This document shows, piece after piece, positions 1 to 11,077 of a stretch of 64,000 nt of DNA. The first letter of the stretch is position 1; each line of letters starts with the position of its first letter. Position numbers and translations under genes: made by a program. Below the pieces are notes generated by a model that had not been told where the DNA came from, searched no databases, and was given only the letters and a program-made list of their open reading frames with translations. Source of the stretch: Diatrype stigma (Eukaryota; Ascomycota; Sordariomycetes; Xylariales; Diatrypaceae); NCBI GenBank assembly GCA_022225965.2, contig JAKJXP020000015.1:372001-436000 (forward strand), read 5' to 3'.

Positions 1-33
1 AGTTAGATTAGGTAAGCAGCTGGCTCGACGTAC

Positions 34-204
34 TCGAGGATATTAGAGTCAGACGGGTGGGCTGAAATGTAAGGGGGTGGATTCTCCGAGATGGTCTTAT
101 ACTCGCGCGTCAACTGAACAATGGGAATTAGCATCATCGCTGGCTCTTCGAGTGATGGCACTGTGGGGAACACAAACGCGCTTGTGGGCTGCCTTGCTAG
201 CCAT
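34..204 (-). CDS. ubc6: Ubiquitin-conjugating enzyme E2, UBC6 type (partial, 5' end only)
   Basis: Two exons are visible. Exon 1 (178-204) encodes MASKAAHKR; exon 2 (34-113) encodes a stretch starting LTREYKTISENPPPY and ending SDSNIL. The introns open with GTTTGT and GTACGT. The spliced N-terminus matches the conserved start of fungal UBC6, the tail-anchored E2 that works in ER-associated degradation with DOA10-type ligases. The catalytic cysteine and C-terminal membrane anchor lie beyond the left edge. A longer unspliced reading frame on this strand (3-380) runs through both the intron and the leader, and it should not be used as the protein. Recognition rests on the N-terminal signature alone, so the family call is firmer than the exact exon ends. 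Confidence 0.82.
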
Positions 205-1203
205 GATGAGCAGAGGCGGCCTCTGTAATCGGCTGGAAATGGCAATGTGTCACGTTGGAGAAGGATCCGTCGGGGATGTGCTTTATGAAACACGGGAACG
301 AGCGTCAGAAAGAGAGCGCGTAAATAGTATTTGTTGGAAAAAAAGAGCGCCGTGAGTTCTAGGAAGAACACGAACTGCAAGTCGTCAAAGAATGGTATTT
401 GTTGGTTGGATGATGCGGTCTGATACGGGAGAAAGGATGTTGGTGATGAGGCTGGGCGGGCTGAACTAACGATAGGAGTTAAAGTGACGGAGATGGGGAG
501 GAGGGTCTTGTCCCGTCCCGACTGCCAGAATGCATATCGTCACAGCTTACATAAGTTCCGCCTTAATTAGACTAGCTAGGTACGGGGTACCTAGTCCCCT
601 AGTGCAACCTAAAGTGAGCACCAGGATACTTTCATGGATGCTACATACAGCTCGAGGTAGCCACTTACTTTCTTAGTACAAACCTTGAAGGTCGGAAGTA
701 CGTACATAAAATCCGGAGATAACAAGCTGGTCATCCGTGTCTTGGCATACCCAGGTATGTAAAAGGGACGTATTGAAACATTGAGAATTTATGCTTTGGC
801 AATCGATATCAATGGTGTGACGTAGTAAGTCAAGTCAATCAGCCACAGTATACTTCTTACCCTTGCTGCTTTAGTGTGGCAGAGGCACACAGCGGGTAAG
901 CCCGGGCCATACCTACGGGTGGACCCTGGACAGGCTTGATCTTAGTTAAGCCACACAACCCCACCTCCTCCATTATGGGATGTATGTATGTATGTATGTA
1001 CATACCTATACATACATACTACCACTACCTAACGGGACCGAGACAGCGGGCACATTTGAGATGGGGTTGCCGATTTGCTCATGACCCCGGTCCTTGCCGA
1101 TCTGGAACCTGAAGGCCGAACTCACACAAATTCAATGTCTCCATCCATTAGGAGACTGACGAGAGGCATTTCGTTGCGTTTACAATAAGAGCTGCAGTTC
1201 ACC
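205..1203. other. Intergenic, divergent promoters of ubc6 and sam50
   Basis: No gene seen. It separates two divergently transcribed genes and so must hold both promoters. It carries a GTAC/CTAG-rich stretch around 570-600 and the ATGT/ACAT hairpin listed separately. Confidence 0.6.
980..1019. repeat. ATGT/ACAT microsatellite able to form a hairpin
   Basis: About five ATGT units are followed directly by the complementary ACAT units, giving a near-perfect inverted repeat of about 40 bases. Confidence 0.8.
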
Positions 1204-2984
1204 ATGGCATACAACGGTTCGCCTGGAAGCCACAATGTAAGGGAGCCCTATCTTCTACACCATCGTATACCACATGACTCCATTGGCAGCTAATCAATAT
1301 AATGGTTAGGAGGGCTTCGAGGACCTCCTCAAGCAGGAGGCAGCCTCTGTGGAGCAGAAAGCTGCAGCGGAGAGGGCAGCTGTTGAGGACGCCGCGGCAC
1401 AGCAACGAATGGTTGACCTGGTATTATATACTCTATATGCATTCCTAATAACTACCTAGGTACCATACCTGACATGGGATCTATAGCTTTCGTCGAACCA
1501 AACCCTGCCAGTGACACTCTCCTCCATCGAAATACACGGCGCTAAACACACGCGTAAATCGTTCTTAAACCCGCTGTTCGAGCCTCTGATACAGAATAGT
1601 CACAATGGGGACTTTACATTAGCCAACCTACTGGAGCAGGTGGGTGGTGCCGTCGAGAAGTTGCAAAAGTTTGGTAAGGGAAGAAGACGACACGACGAGC
1701 TGTCCCGTCGATAACAAGCTAGCTGACATGATCGCCTTTCAAGATATATTCCACCCGAACATCATTTTTCATTTATCCCGACCGTCACACGTCGACCCAT
1801 CTTCTTCACCTACGGACTTCGATGTATCCTTGCGGGTACGGGAAAAGTCCCGGCTACTACTGAAGACCGGTACCGATCTGGGAAATACCGAGGGCTCTGC
1901 ATATGGTTCTATGTTATGGCGGAATATATTCGGTGGTGCCGAGACCCTATCATTCAACGCAGCGGCTGGCACGAGGACGCGATCGGCATACAGCGCAGAA
2001 CTTTCCACCCCCCTACTGAGCAACCCGAACGTGCGACTCAGCGTCGACGGTCTAGCGAGCAGCACGCAAAAGCCTTGGGCGAGTCACGAGGAGGTCCTTA
2101 AGGGCGGCGGCTTAAAGCTGAACTGGTTAAACGACAGCGGAGACCGGTTTCAGTTCGGATATTCGGGAACATGGAGACAGCTGACCGGTCTAGCGGCCAG
2201 TGCAAGCCCGACAGTGCGTGGGGATGCGGGCGACTCTGTCAAAAGCGCGTTATCCTATCTATTCGTCCGTGATCGGAGAGACAGCCCCATGCTGCCGCAG
2301 AGCGGATACCTCCTGAAGGCGGCTACGGAGCTCGCGGGTTGGGGCCCGCTCAGTGGAGATGTCGGTCACTCCAAGAGCGAGGTCGAGATTGCCGGTGCCG
2401 TACCGATTCCGATACCAGGAATCCGGGGCCCCTCGGGCGTGTCAATAGGCGCTGGTTTTCGGACTGGCCTTCTGTATCCCTTGCCTCTATCTTACGGACT
2501 GAGCGGCGCCTCACCAAGCCGGATAAACGACCGCTTCACCTTAGGAGGCCCGACAGATGTGCGAGGATTCACGCTTGGGGGTCTTGGTCCCCGGGACGGC
2601 GCAGATGCCCTGGGAGGTGATGTCTTCGCGGCTGGTAGCGTGAACCTGCTCTTCCCGCTACCGAGGGTCGGACCCGAGTCGCCGTTCCGGGTGCAGCTCT
2701 TTGCCAACGGCGGCCGGCTGGTAGCGATGAGGAACAGATCGAAAAAGAGCGATAGCAGCTCCATCAACGATCAGAAGTTGAGCGCGTCCACGGTCTGGGA
2801 CGGTCTCCTCTCGGCGACCAGGGAAGCCGGCACGGGCCTGCCGAGCATCGCGGCAGGCGTAGGGCTCGTATACGCGCACCCCGTGGCGCGGTTCGAGCTG
2901 AACTTCAGCTTGCCCCTCGTCCAGAGGCGCGGCGAGGAGAGCAGGAAGGGGCTCCAGGTTGGAGTGGGAATCAACTTTCTGTAA
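1204..2984 (+). CDS. sam50: Mitochondrial outer-membrane beta-barrel assembly protein SAM50/TOB55
   Basis: Four exons: 1204-1236, 1310-1420, 1487-1673 and 1744-2984, giving 523 aa with the frame kept at each junction. SAM50 is the core of the SAM complex and folds beta-barrel proteins (porin, TOM40) into the outer mitochondrial membrane. The N-terminal part has an acidic, Ala-rich lead and a POTRA-like segment (TLSSIEIHGAKHTRKSF, LANLLEQVGGAVEKL). The rest is the Omp85 barrel, with KSRLLLKTGTDLG, WRNIFGGAETL, the loop-6 type motif GPTDVRGF and a C-terminal barrel strand ending GINFL. Length fits fungal orthologues. A Ser-rich loop near residues 445-455 is less conserved. I see no mitochondrial presequence, as expected for this family. 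Confidence 0.93.
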
Positions 2985-3139
2985 GCGAAGCATGCGATCA
3001 TCTAGCCCACCTTATCTGGAACCCATGCCAGACATGGGATTTTCACGAAGCGCCACTTGCGGGAAGATGCTGGGCTGGCGTCCCCATTGTATATAGCCAT
3101 ACGAATCAACTAAACAATAAAAGAAATAGAAATATCGAT

Positions 3140-5170
3140 TAAAACAACTCCCCCCCTTACGCACCACCCCCCTCGCGAACCGTGCTTCAAAGAAGCCATT
3201 ACCATATACTCTTCGAAATTTAAAATTTAATTACTCTATAAGGAATAAAGCTATATATATCAAACTTTCGTCGGAACGTTTATTATATAATGCTTTCCAT
3301 TATTATTATTATCACTTTCTTTAGTTTTTTCGATTTGCACTTATATTAAATAAATAACGCGTATAAATTTCGACGTAAGCTTTATTATTTCCTTTTTCGT
3401 TTACTTAATATCCTTTAATCTTATAAACATTTCATTAAAAACGGAAATTACTTTTTTACGCTTTTAGAATTTCACTTTTTCGAAAGCGGCGAGTAATTGT
3501 TTAATTTATTATTCCTTTAAGCTATAATCGTAATTCGAAGCATTAAAGGCTTTATTTATTTTCCGAAATATTAACCGAACAATGGCATTTTCGAAAATAA
3601 GGTTAATTTAAATAAGGTTTCTTTATAGGTCCATTATTTTTTTCGAGGATTTAAACGTTTTAATAAGCAAACCGGTTATTTTTTCGAAAAAGTCGGGCAT
3701 TTAAGAAATAAGTTTATCCTATTTCGCTTCGGGCTTAACCGACATTAACTAGGCTTATACTTATAAAAATGCCTTTACGAACTTATTATTTATTATCTTT
3801 TTTAAGCTAACGAATTATATTTTCGAAATTTTAAAGCCCGAAAGAATTTATTTCGTACGTTTTATTATATCTTTTTAAGCCTTCTTTAACGCCTAAAAAA
3901 AATCCGTTTTATCGCTGGCTTTCGAAATCCGTTTAAAATAACGTTCGCGAAAATAATGCCGGAAGCGCCGCTTAAAAAAGCCGAAAATTCCTATATTAAA
4001 CGATTAAAAGGCTTATAAATTATACGCAAGAAAGTAAATAACGTAAATTCGATTAAATAAGCAGGTTATTATAAAATCTTCGTTAATATGGCTGTTATGC
4101 TTATTTATAATAAAAAGGCGCCATTCGATAATCCGGATAGGTTTAATATAAAATATAAAGATTTTTTAAAGCCATTTTAAGCCCATTTCATAATTGGTTC
4201 AGCCATTCGAAAATATAACGAAATACTAATCCTTAAATTTATTGCGGATTTAATTAAATCATTATTGCTAAAAGCTTTTGTTGTTAAAAATAATTAACGG
4301 CAAAAGCGCTTACTTATTAGCGCTAATATATATCATAATCAAAATCCAATTACGTTTATTTCCGGCCTTTAAAAATATGGATTTGCAAATAGCTTTATTT
4401 AATATAAGATTATTTTTCCTTATGCCTTTTATTATTCCAACCTCGTCGGCGTTATATCGGTTCCGGGCGAATATTTTCTTAATTTCCGGCTGAATTAACA
4501 AATAATGCAACGTTTCGGCAAATGCCGGCGTTATACCGTTAAAGCGTTAATAATTTATTGCAATACCTTTAATAATTCGGATTTCGGAATTGCAAATCAA
4601 ATAGCGCCCAATTTATTTAGTTCCGAAAACTTCTTTGCTTTCGGAATTAATTAAAAAGCATTAAGCAAAAGCCCGAAAACGGAAATGTAATAATGCATAT
4701 TTCAATTTGCCTTAAACGATAATCCATTTAATTAAATAGGATTCTTAATGCTTAAAAAGCTTTTAAAAGATCTCGTTATAAGCTTTTCGGATTAATATAC
4801 CTTTAATTTTGTACCGAAAATAAATGCGATTAACGTTATATTCTTTAAAGGCCCTTCGTAAGGACCTTTCATTTTCCACGTCGCGGATCGCCTTAATTAT
4901 TCGGTATTTAGCTATAAGACTTATATTATTAAAATCGTTAGAAAATAAGAAATAAAATAATAGGTTTCGTTTTGCGAAAAAACGCGTTTAAAGGTAAATA
5001 AATGCATCGTAAAAAGCGGTAAGTATTACGCGCATAAGTCCAGCAAGTACGGTTCGTAAGAGGGATAATGCGTAAAGGAGGGAATTGTCTTATTATAGAA
5101 GGCATCGTAATATAATCCTTTCTAATTACGAGTTAAAGATGCGCTTGGACTCCTGGTAATTTAAACGGCT
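3140..5170. repeat. AT-rich RIP-mutated repeat (decayed transposable element)
   Basis: Base composition changes abruptly from the flanking sequence. TpA is extremely common; CpA and TpG are scarce; the remaining C mostly sits in CG, CC or CT, with many TTCGAA motifs. That is the signature of repeat-induced point mutation, which hits duplicated DNA in Pezizomycotina. All frames are full of stops, and I could not recognise a transposase or reverse transcriptase. The two short frames around 4278-4510 are chance. Confidence 0.8.
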
Positions 5171-5400
5171 TAAGTCTGGTATTTTAGCCCTTTACTGCTT
5201 GTTACATTCCTGGTGGTTGAAGTTGTCGAAATGTGGGGATTTCAGGGGTTACTGTACGTACGTACCCCTTTATGACGAAGCTTTAGGGAGGGGGCTACTA
5301 GTTTTGATTACCACTGACAGCCAAACCTCATTAAATCTGGGCCGATAATTATTCAACCCAACGAGCAAGCATTGGGATTCTTGTCGCGTCTCTGAATAGC
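5171..5400. other. Intergenic, transition out of the RIP block
   Basis: Normal base composition returns. It may belong to the same inserted element as the LTR-like stretch that follows; no gene seen. Confidence 0.4.
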
Positions 5401-5578
5401 CCTTTTATTTACGGAATTGCTACACTCCGCCAAAGTTCCGAGGAAGGAAAAAAGGGGAGAGCGTCCGGGACGTACGGGGGGGAAATCGGACCTCTATATA
5501 GGCCCAAATGGACCCCCCAGGGGGGTCCCCTGCTAGAGCGCTATACCCACTCTACAGCAGCTCCATTATACTGCAACA
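5401..5578 (-). mobile_element. Possible LTR-retrotransposon LTR remnant
   Basis: Read on the minus strand, the segment starts TGTTGCAGTATAATGG at 5578, has a TATA-like box CTATATAG (near 5493-5500) and an AATAAA signal (5404-5409), so the order resembles U3-R. A perfect 9-bp inverted repeat with one central base (5510-5528) lies within it. The other end and the target-site duplication could not be found, so the call is weak. Confidence 0.3.
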
Positions 5579-6011
5579 ATGTTCCTAAACAATAAGGTTG
5601 ACCTTAGTATTCAATTCAGCTATGGTGAAAGAACAAGTGGTAGTGCCATGTAGCAACAACTCCCGTACTTCTTTATATTCATTCTACTCCGTGTGATTTA
5701 TAACGATAATGATACATATAAGTGATGCGGGCATGGACTACCGCAGCATTGCGGATTCTATGAAACCCTTCTTTATTTGGTTATGTGTATAAACGTTTCA
5801 CATATTGATGACCAGCCCCTATTTATCACAAACAGGGATCGCATACGATCACCAATATATTATAAAGATTTCGACTTGCCACTTCCGACCAGAAGGCCCG
5901 AATGTGTTATACGTAGAAGGACTCTATCATTTGTACAGTGACACTCTGGCTATTTGTGCGATGGCCCCCCTATCCCACCCAGGTGTCACTAAGAGCATCG
6001 AGTGTTCGTCT
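5579..6011. other. Intergenic, downstream of the monooxygenase
   Basis: No gene recognised. A short plus-strand frame (5805-6050) overlaps the end of the monooxygenase and looks spurious. Confidence 0.5.
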
Positions 6012-7560
6012 CTAGCCATCTTGCCTACCACCAACTGTCAGCAGTGCTGACTGCATCAGTGTATCCCAATTATGTATAGCTAAGCTGTTGTTGTTGGAGC
6101 TGATCACAGCCTCTCGCCCACGCTTCCGCATTTCCTGTTCATAATCATTGAGGGCTGACGGGATTGTCCCCTTTCTCTTTAGACTTCTCGCAAGGCTGGC
6201 AACATCATGGATTGCATTATTAAGGCCTTGTCCACGATCTATGGACAGATCAGCTACAGGATCAAGAGATTTTCAGACTGTTCGGGATAACACACGATAG
6301 GTCATAGGATGGGCAGCGTCGCCCACCAGTGTCACAGTCCCATTTCTGTTGTCCCACGGCTCGGGAACCCAGTAGGATAGCTTGCTGTGCCAGCACTTGG
6401 TTCCTTCGGGGATCGACTGGAAGCATATGTTGAATGGTTCACTAAAGCTTTCGGTGCGCTTCTTGAGATCTTCGAGGATAGCGGGTCCTTGCAAGGGTTC
6501 AGCTGGGTATTCACCTTCTTTCGGCATCCACGAAAATATAAGCATGAACGTCCAGTCCCCAGGCTGGCTGTCTCCGCGAGCATCGTGTACTACCAGTGCA
6601 TATTAGTATCTGGTTACTGTCCGGCCTGAAGTACAGCTCACCTCCTATCCAGCAAAAATATCCCAGGGGGTGGAAGCCGAGAAGGAAACGTGGAGCTAGC
6701 TGCTTGAACTTCTCTGCTGCAAATGCGGGAAGTTTCGCCATGGCCACACTAGCGGCTAAGGGTGATGATTGCAATGCTGCTCTCTCTGGGCCAACGAGGA
6801 ACTCGCGAACTAGAGAGTGCGCTCCGTCACTTCCAATAAGCATGTCGGCGGACTCCGAGGTGCCGTCCCTGAAGGTCGCTGTTGCCTTTCGACCATTCGA
6901 TGATACCGCTGCTAACCGTTTGCCCCACTGCAAGATCAATAAGCAATCGTCATCTCGAGGTACCGATGAGGAAATAGGGGTTTACTTTAATATCTAGGCC
7001 TTGAGTGAGCATATGGCAAAATCTTCGCCTCGCCAATCTCACCATGAAAGGCGCTGGGACTTTTCTCAATAGCTCCCCTGATTGAGTGTTGAACATTGGT
7101 AATGTATCATCCGGTGACGGTTTATGATCATCAATCTGCGTATCCTCAACCTGACTGCTGAGCTCGTCCGGGAGACATTCGGCCTGTCACAGCAGCCATT
7201 AGTACCAAACCACTTCTGGCAAGACACGTGAAGTCTTCAGCTAGGGGTATCCGACAAGAGGAGCCTGTGCCCAGTATATGCCGAAATTCCAATCCCTTGG
7301 TCGTGTGGATAGAGATTCGTCCTGTTCGAATACAGTGACATCGAAACCGTGCTATTGCGTATGTTCCAGTTAGTCAGGTACTATCACCTTCTTCCATTCA
7401 GCGTCTTACCTTCTTCAAGGCCTGCGCCGTGAGCAAGCCTGCCGGACCTACCGATCTCGTCAGCATATCTGGATAACTCGGGAGCTTTCGATTCGATATG
7501 TATCATAGACTTACCGGCACCTATCACTATGACGCGTGAGTTCATATCCAAGCTTTGCAT
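6012..7560 (-). CDS. FAD-dependent monooxygenase (salicylate-hydroxylase-like, PHBH fold)
   Basis: Seven exons: 7515-7560, 7410-7447, 7256-7351, 6986-7183, 6642-6927, 6296-6589 and 6012-6238. They sum to 1185 nt, 394 aa, in frame throughout. Class A flavin monooxygenases use FAD and NAD(P)H to hydroxylate aromatic or isoprenoid substrates. Visible motifs: VIGAGPAGL (GxGxxG, residues 14-19), the DG motif GSDGAHS, GDAAHPM that binds FAD ribityl, and RGQGLNNAIHD after it. The second and last introns interrupt these motifs cleanly. The intron after exon 3 has an unusual GTCGGA donor; without splicing there the frame stops. No signal peptide and no obvious biosynthetic partners nearby, so the substrate is unknown. 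It could be a catabolic or an orphan secondary-metabolism enzyme. Confidence 0.85.
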
Positions 7561-9383
7561 GGCGTTCTTGCTGCCCTATGTAAGCTAGAAGGTTGGTAGT
7601 CAGAAGGTCATCAACGTGGGGAAACAAGTGTATAAATGATACCAGAAGGTTGCAGGAGCCAGCGTCGATAGGAGGGGGAATGTAACCACACTATTCGCTT
7701 ATCTTTTTCTGGTTTCTTGGTACGGCCAGCAAAGGAAACCGCATGATTGGTATATTATCAAATTGCACTGAAAGTAACTAAGGGTTAGGCGGGGGATAGG
7801 GAAGCTGCAGGAGTATATGATACGCGGGTATGACAGAATCTCAGCATAATACCGCAAATCATCATGGCATCCTTCTTCTCAATTGATGTTAAAGTCAAGT
7901 CTACTAGCTAGCTACATAGTCTTGGAATGCATATTCGTGGTAGATAGTTATTATATGCCTATATACGGGTAGATCTTCAACCGTATAGCAATAAATTCCA
8001 TACCATGAACCAAGTTTCAAGGCCTAAATCCGACAGTATAAGCGTACGTACAAGGAAGAACCAGGGATTTGTCACTAGGTCTAACATGTACCTCCCATGA
8101 CTTGCTGCCATGAAATAATGTAATATATTACTAGAGTGGCAGTGATCCACGACCCTATATAAGTATTGGGGGGGGGGGAGGCTCCCTCCTTCGTTTCTAG
8201 AGAAGCAGAAACATCTATCGTTCTTTGAGATATGACATATAATGAGAGTATCTATCTTGTGTATTTCACCCTAACACCTACCAGTGCTGCTACCAAAGCC
8301 CACATCTCCATCAAACAAGCTGTTAGTTGCCACCATTCAAGCCTTGACTTTTGCACTTCCAAGCAACGAAGGAACAAGCCGATGGACGTCTTGAGGGAGC
8401 CTTCGATCTCAGGGATGGTGAAGATTCGGGCGACGTGATAGACGGATACGTGGGAGATTTGGCGGGCTTACTCCCATTGAAGCTATTCCTGGACGAAGTG
8501 GGTGCTTGAGTAGAATTAAGGGAAGACGATGGTTGAAAGGATACTGCTTGTATTGTTTATAACTTGCTTCCTCCCCGGTGATAATGGTGGATGCCGTTAT
8601 ATAAGACACCCATTCAGAAATGACAGCGATGACTATCGGGACGAAGCAACTCTAGTGTACTGGTCTGGAAAGCGTCACCTGGCGGAGGCAAAACTACAGT
8701 TCTTCCGTGAAGTCTACCACGCCCCCCTTCAATTTCATGGATGTAGGAGGCATGGCCCCTTATGGAAATCCGCGTAGCTGCCCTTGTCGAAAGCTGGCTA
8801 AGAGAAGCCTACTGACGAAATTCAATGCTGCCCAAGGTGTCTCTTAGAGGGGGTCTTTGTAAAAAGCAAGATGTCAACTGAGTAAAACGGAGATGAAGGT
8901 GAGCAAAGGCAAGCGAACATGTATGGTATATTGAGGTTGCGACCCGATCGTATTGCTCTCCGAAGTAAGTTCAAATGTGAATGGAACATTCTTCAGAGAA
9001 AGTCAAGTAGTACAATCTAGGCCACATTCTCTCTAATACTTGACATATAGGCCTGTATTTATATAATTTCAATTCGGAACGAAATGACTTTTTCATGATC
9101 GCCTATACTCAAACGTTGGACTCCTGTCATCGAGAGGGAACAAATGCGGTACTTGTATCCGGACTTTCCCATGAAAAAATCTATGTAAGGCGTACAAGGT
9201 TCTCAGATGCCCTGATATATATCCATGGTACATATGAGCAGTGAGTTTAGATCATACGTTTGATTATTTCATGCTGCTGGCAACATTGAAGCATCAACGT
9301 AGCCTTGGTATATGTACCTACCTATGCATGTGCTTAGGTGGTATGATGTAACTGTAGTGAAGACAACTTCATTCTGGTTGTAT
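7561..9383. other. Intergenic, gene-poor
   Basis: No gene I can support. A TATA-like TATATAAG (8156-8163), an 11-base G run (8168-8178) and a pyrimidine-rich stretch resemble a promoter and leader. Short frames follow at 8232-8490 and 8529-8777, discussed under findings. Confidence 0.5.
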
Positions 9384-9411
9384 GTAGGTACTTACCTACC
9401 TACCTAGGTAC
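9384..9411. repeat. TAGG/CCTA microsatellite with dyad symmetry
   Basis: GTAGGTACTTACC is followed by TACCTACCTAGGTAC, forming a partial inverted repeat. Similar TAGG or GTAC clusters recur between genes throughout the window. Confidence 0.7.
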
Positions 9412-10483
9412 TTATGTAGTGCTGAAACCTTTGGGAGTCGGGACTAATACCGGCTAACTAGGCCCAGGGGAGTCAAGTTTGGAATGTCTCCCGGCTAGCG
9501 GGGATTAGAAAGATAGCGGGGATAATCAAAGTCAATTGATTGAGCTGAGCTGGACGGTTGGTCAGCTATGGTGGAAAGTGCTTGTCGATTGTGTGTAGGC
9601 TGAGAGATAGGTACATACCCGGGCAGCTGCCGGGTATCTTGGACCCGAGCTTGACCCCACGTCAGACAGAAGAGAACAGTCACGGCACAGAGTTCATCTG
9701 CCTAACTACTGTATAATCCCTATGACGCAGGCAGCAAGCAGGCGGTTACAATTGGGCAGTAAGGCTCTGAGATCCATCCATAGGGGTCGTAGCCCAGGCT
9801 CCACTTAATTAGGTAGAATGAGAAAAAAATAAAATTTCTTAGCGTCGTCAACGTCCAAAGGATAAGTACTTGCTTAACTGGAAGACTGGAAGTGCTTGGC
9901 TAGAAACTTACATACATACAATACACCTTCCCTACAGACTTCGGGCGTCGTGGAAACAACAATTCTGATATTCGCAAGTAGGAGAGCGAAGGAATCAGGT
10001 AGACCGAGACTTCCATACATAGGTCTGGCTGGAACTTAGTGAAGACAGACTGCACAGAAAGTGTTAGACAATCTCAAGAGACGTCAAGATGCTATCTTCA
10101 TGGTAAACTTCATGTTGATATCCAATATCAAGATTCACCTAAGTACATACCTACATACATGCATACATATCTACCCACATACACACACTTTCAATACCAT
10201 CTCTGCCTCAGGTACCTCACCCCATTGGTCAGTACCTGCTGGCCTACCTACCAACGTACTCAGTGATATGTACATAATGACCCTGTGGAGTATTTACCGG
10301 CAGGACGTTGCGGATCTTCCATCTTCCAAGGGTTTCCTGTTGGCTTCCTTCCACCCATCGACCTACCCACACCATTATTAGCACCCGCCCGTGGATGTGC
10401 CTACGACATACGCCATAGGCTGACAGCCCTGGAAGATACCTACAGTTGTACCAGACCATAGTCACAGTTAATTCAACGCCGAA
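9412..10483. other. Intergenic, far upstream of the BTB-like gene
   Basis: Many CATA/TACC short repeats (for example 10140-10190). No gene seen. Confidence 0.5.
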
Positions 10484-10515
10484 CAGCAGCAGCAGCAGCA
10501 GCGGCAGCAGCAGCA
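10484..10515 (+). repeat. CAG trinucleotide repeat
   Basis: Ten CAG-type units with one CGG interruption. They lie about 560 bases before the BTB-like start codon, in the probable promoter or distal leader. Confidence 0.85.
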
Positions 10516-11077
10516 CCACCTCTTGACGCATCCACCACCTTCTCGCCTTCCTAGCGCTGCTTCCTGCAGATAATTGTATCTTCATCCATCCTGTCTTTGA
10601 ACTTGGGGACCCTACGAAGTACTTCACACGTTACTTCACACACACGTTTCAACTTTCACTAACTACGAGCCTGCCTTGCCTTGCCCTGCCCTGCCTACCT
10701 TCATTCTTCCTGATTGGTATGCTCGGCAAGCAGCAGCAATATTCTTCTTGTCCCCTCCCCATGACATCTTCGAGCTGTGGTTGGGTCACAGATTTGTAGA
10801 TCCTGGATCCTGTCGGTCGAATGCCTGACTGACTCTTCTCCTCACCGCGCCGCTCCGGATCTTGATCGGACTCAACTACTGCGCTCTTCTTGCGCTTTCC
10901 TCCTGGTCGCCTCCTCCCCTACTAAACGGCGTCCTTATCGTCGCCATCTTGTCTGGCCATTTCCATCTCCGGGACCGTTCCCTGGCATGAGCATTGTCAC
11001 TCCTTTCTCAGTTTCTAGCCTGCATCTAGAGTATCTCACTTGCACAGGGTGCCTACTTGTTTCTGTTTCTGCCCATC
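10516..11077 (+). promoter_or_regulatory. Pyrimidine-rich probable 5' leader of the BTB-like gene, with upstream ORFs
   Basis: C/T-rich sequence leads to the start codon. If unspliced, it carries a 26-codon upstream ORF (10719-10799), a three-codon one (10821-10832), and one starting at 10987 that overlaps the main start and ends at 11118 in another frame. This arrangement would restrain translation unless the leader is spliced or starts downstream. Confidence 0.45.

Noticed and set aside
3..380. 125-codon minus-strand open frame at the left edge
   Set aside because: It reads through the leader and first intron of ubc6; the spliced model gives the conserved E2 N-terminus.
6012..7560. FAD monooxygenase and nearby genes considered as a biosynthetic cluster
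   Set aside because: No synthase, transporter or regulator gene adjoins it; neighbours are housekeeping genes or transposon remains.
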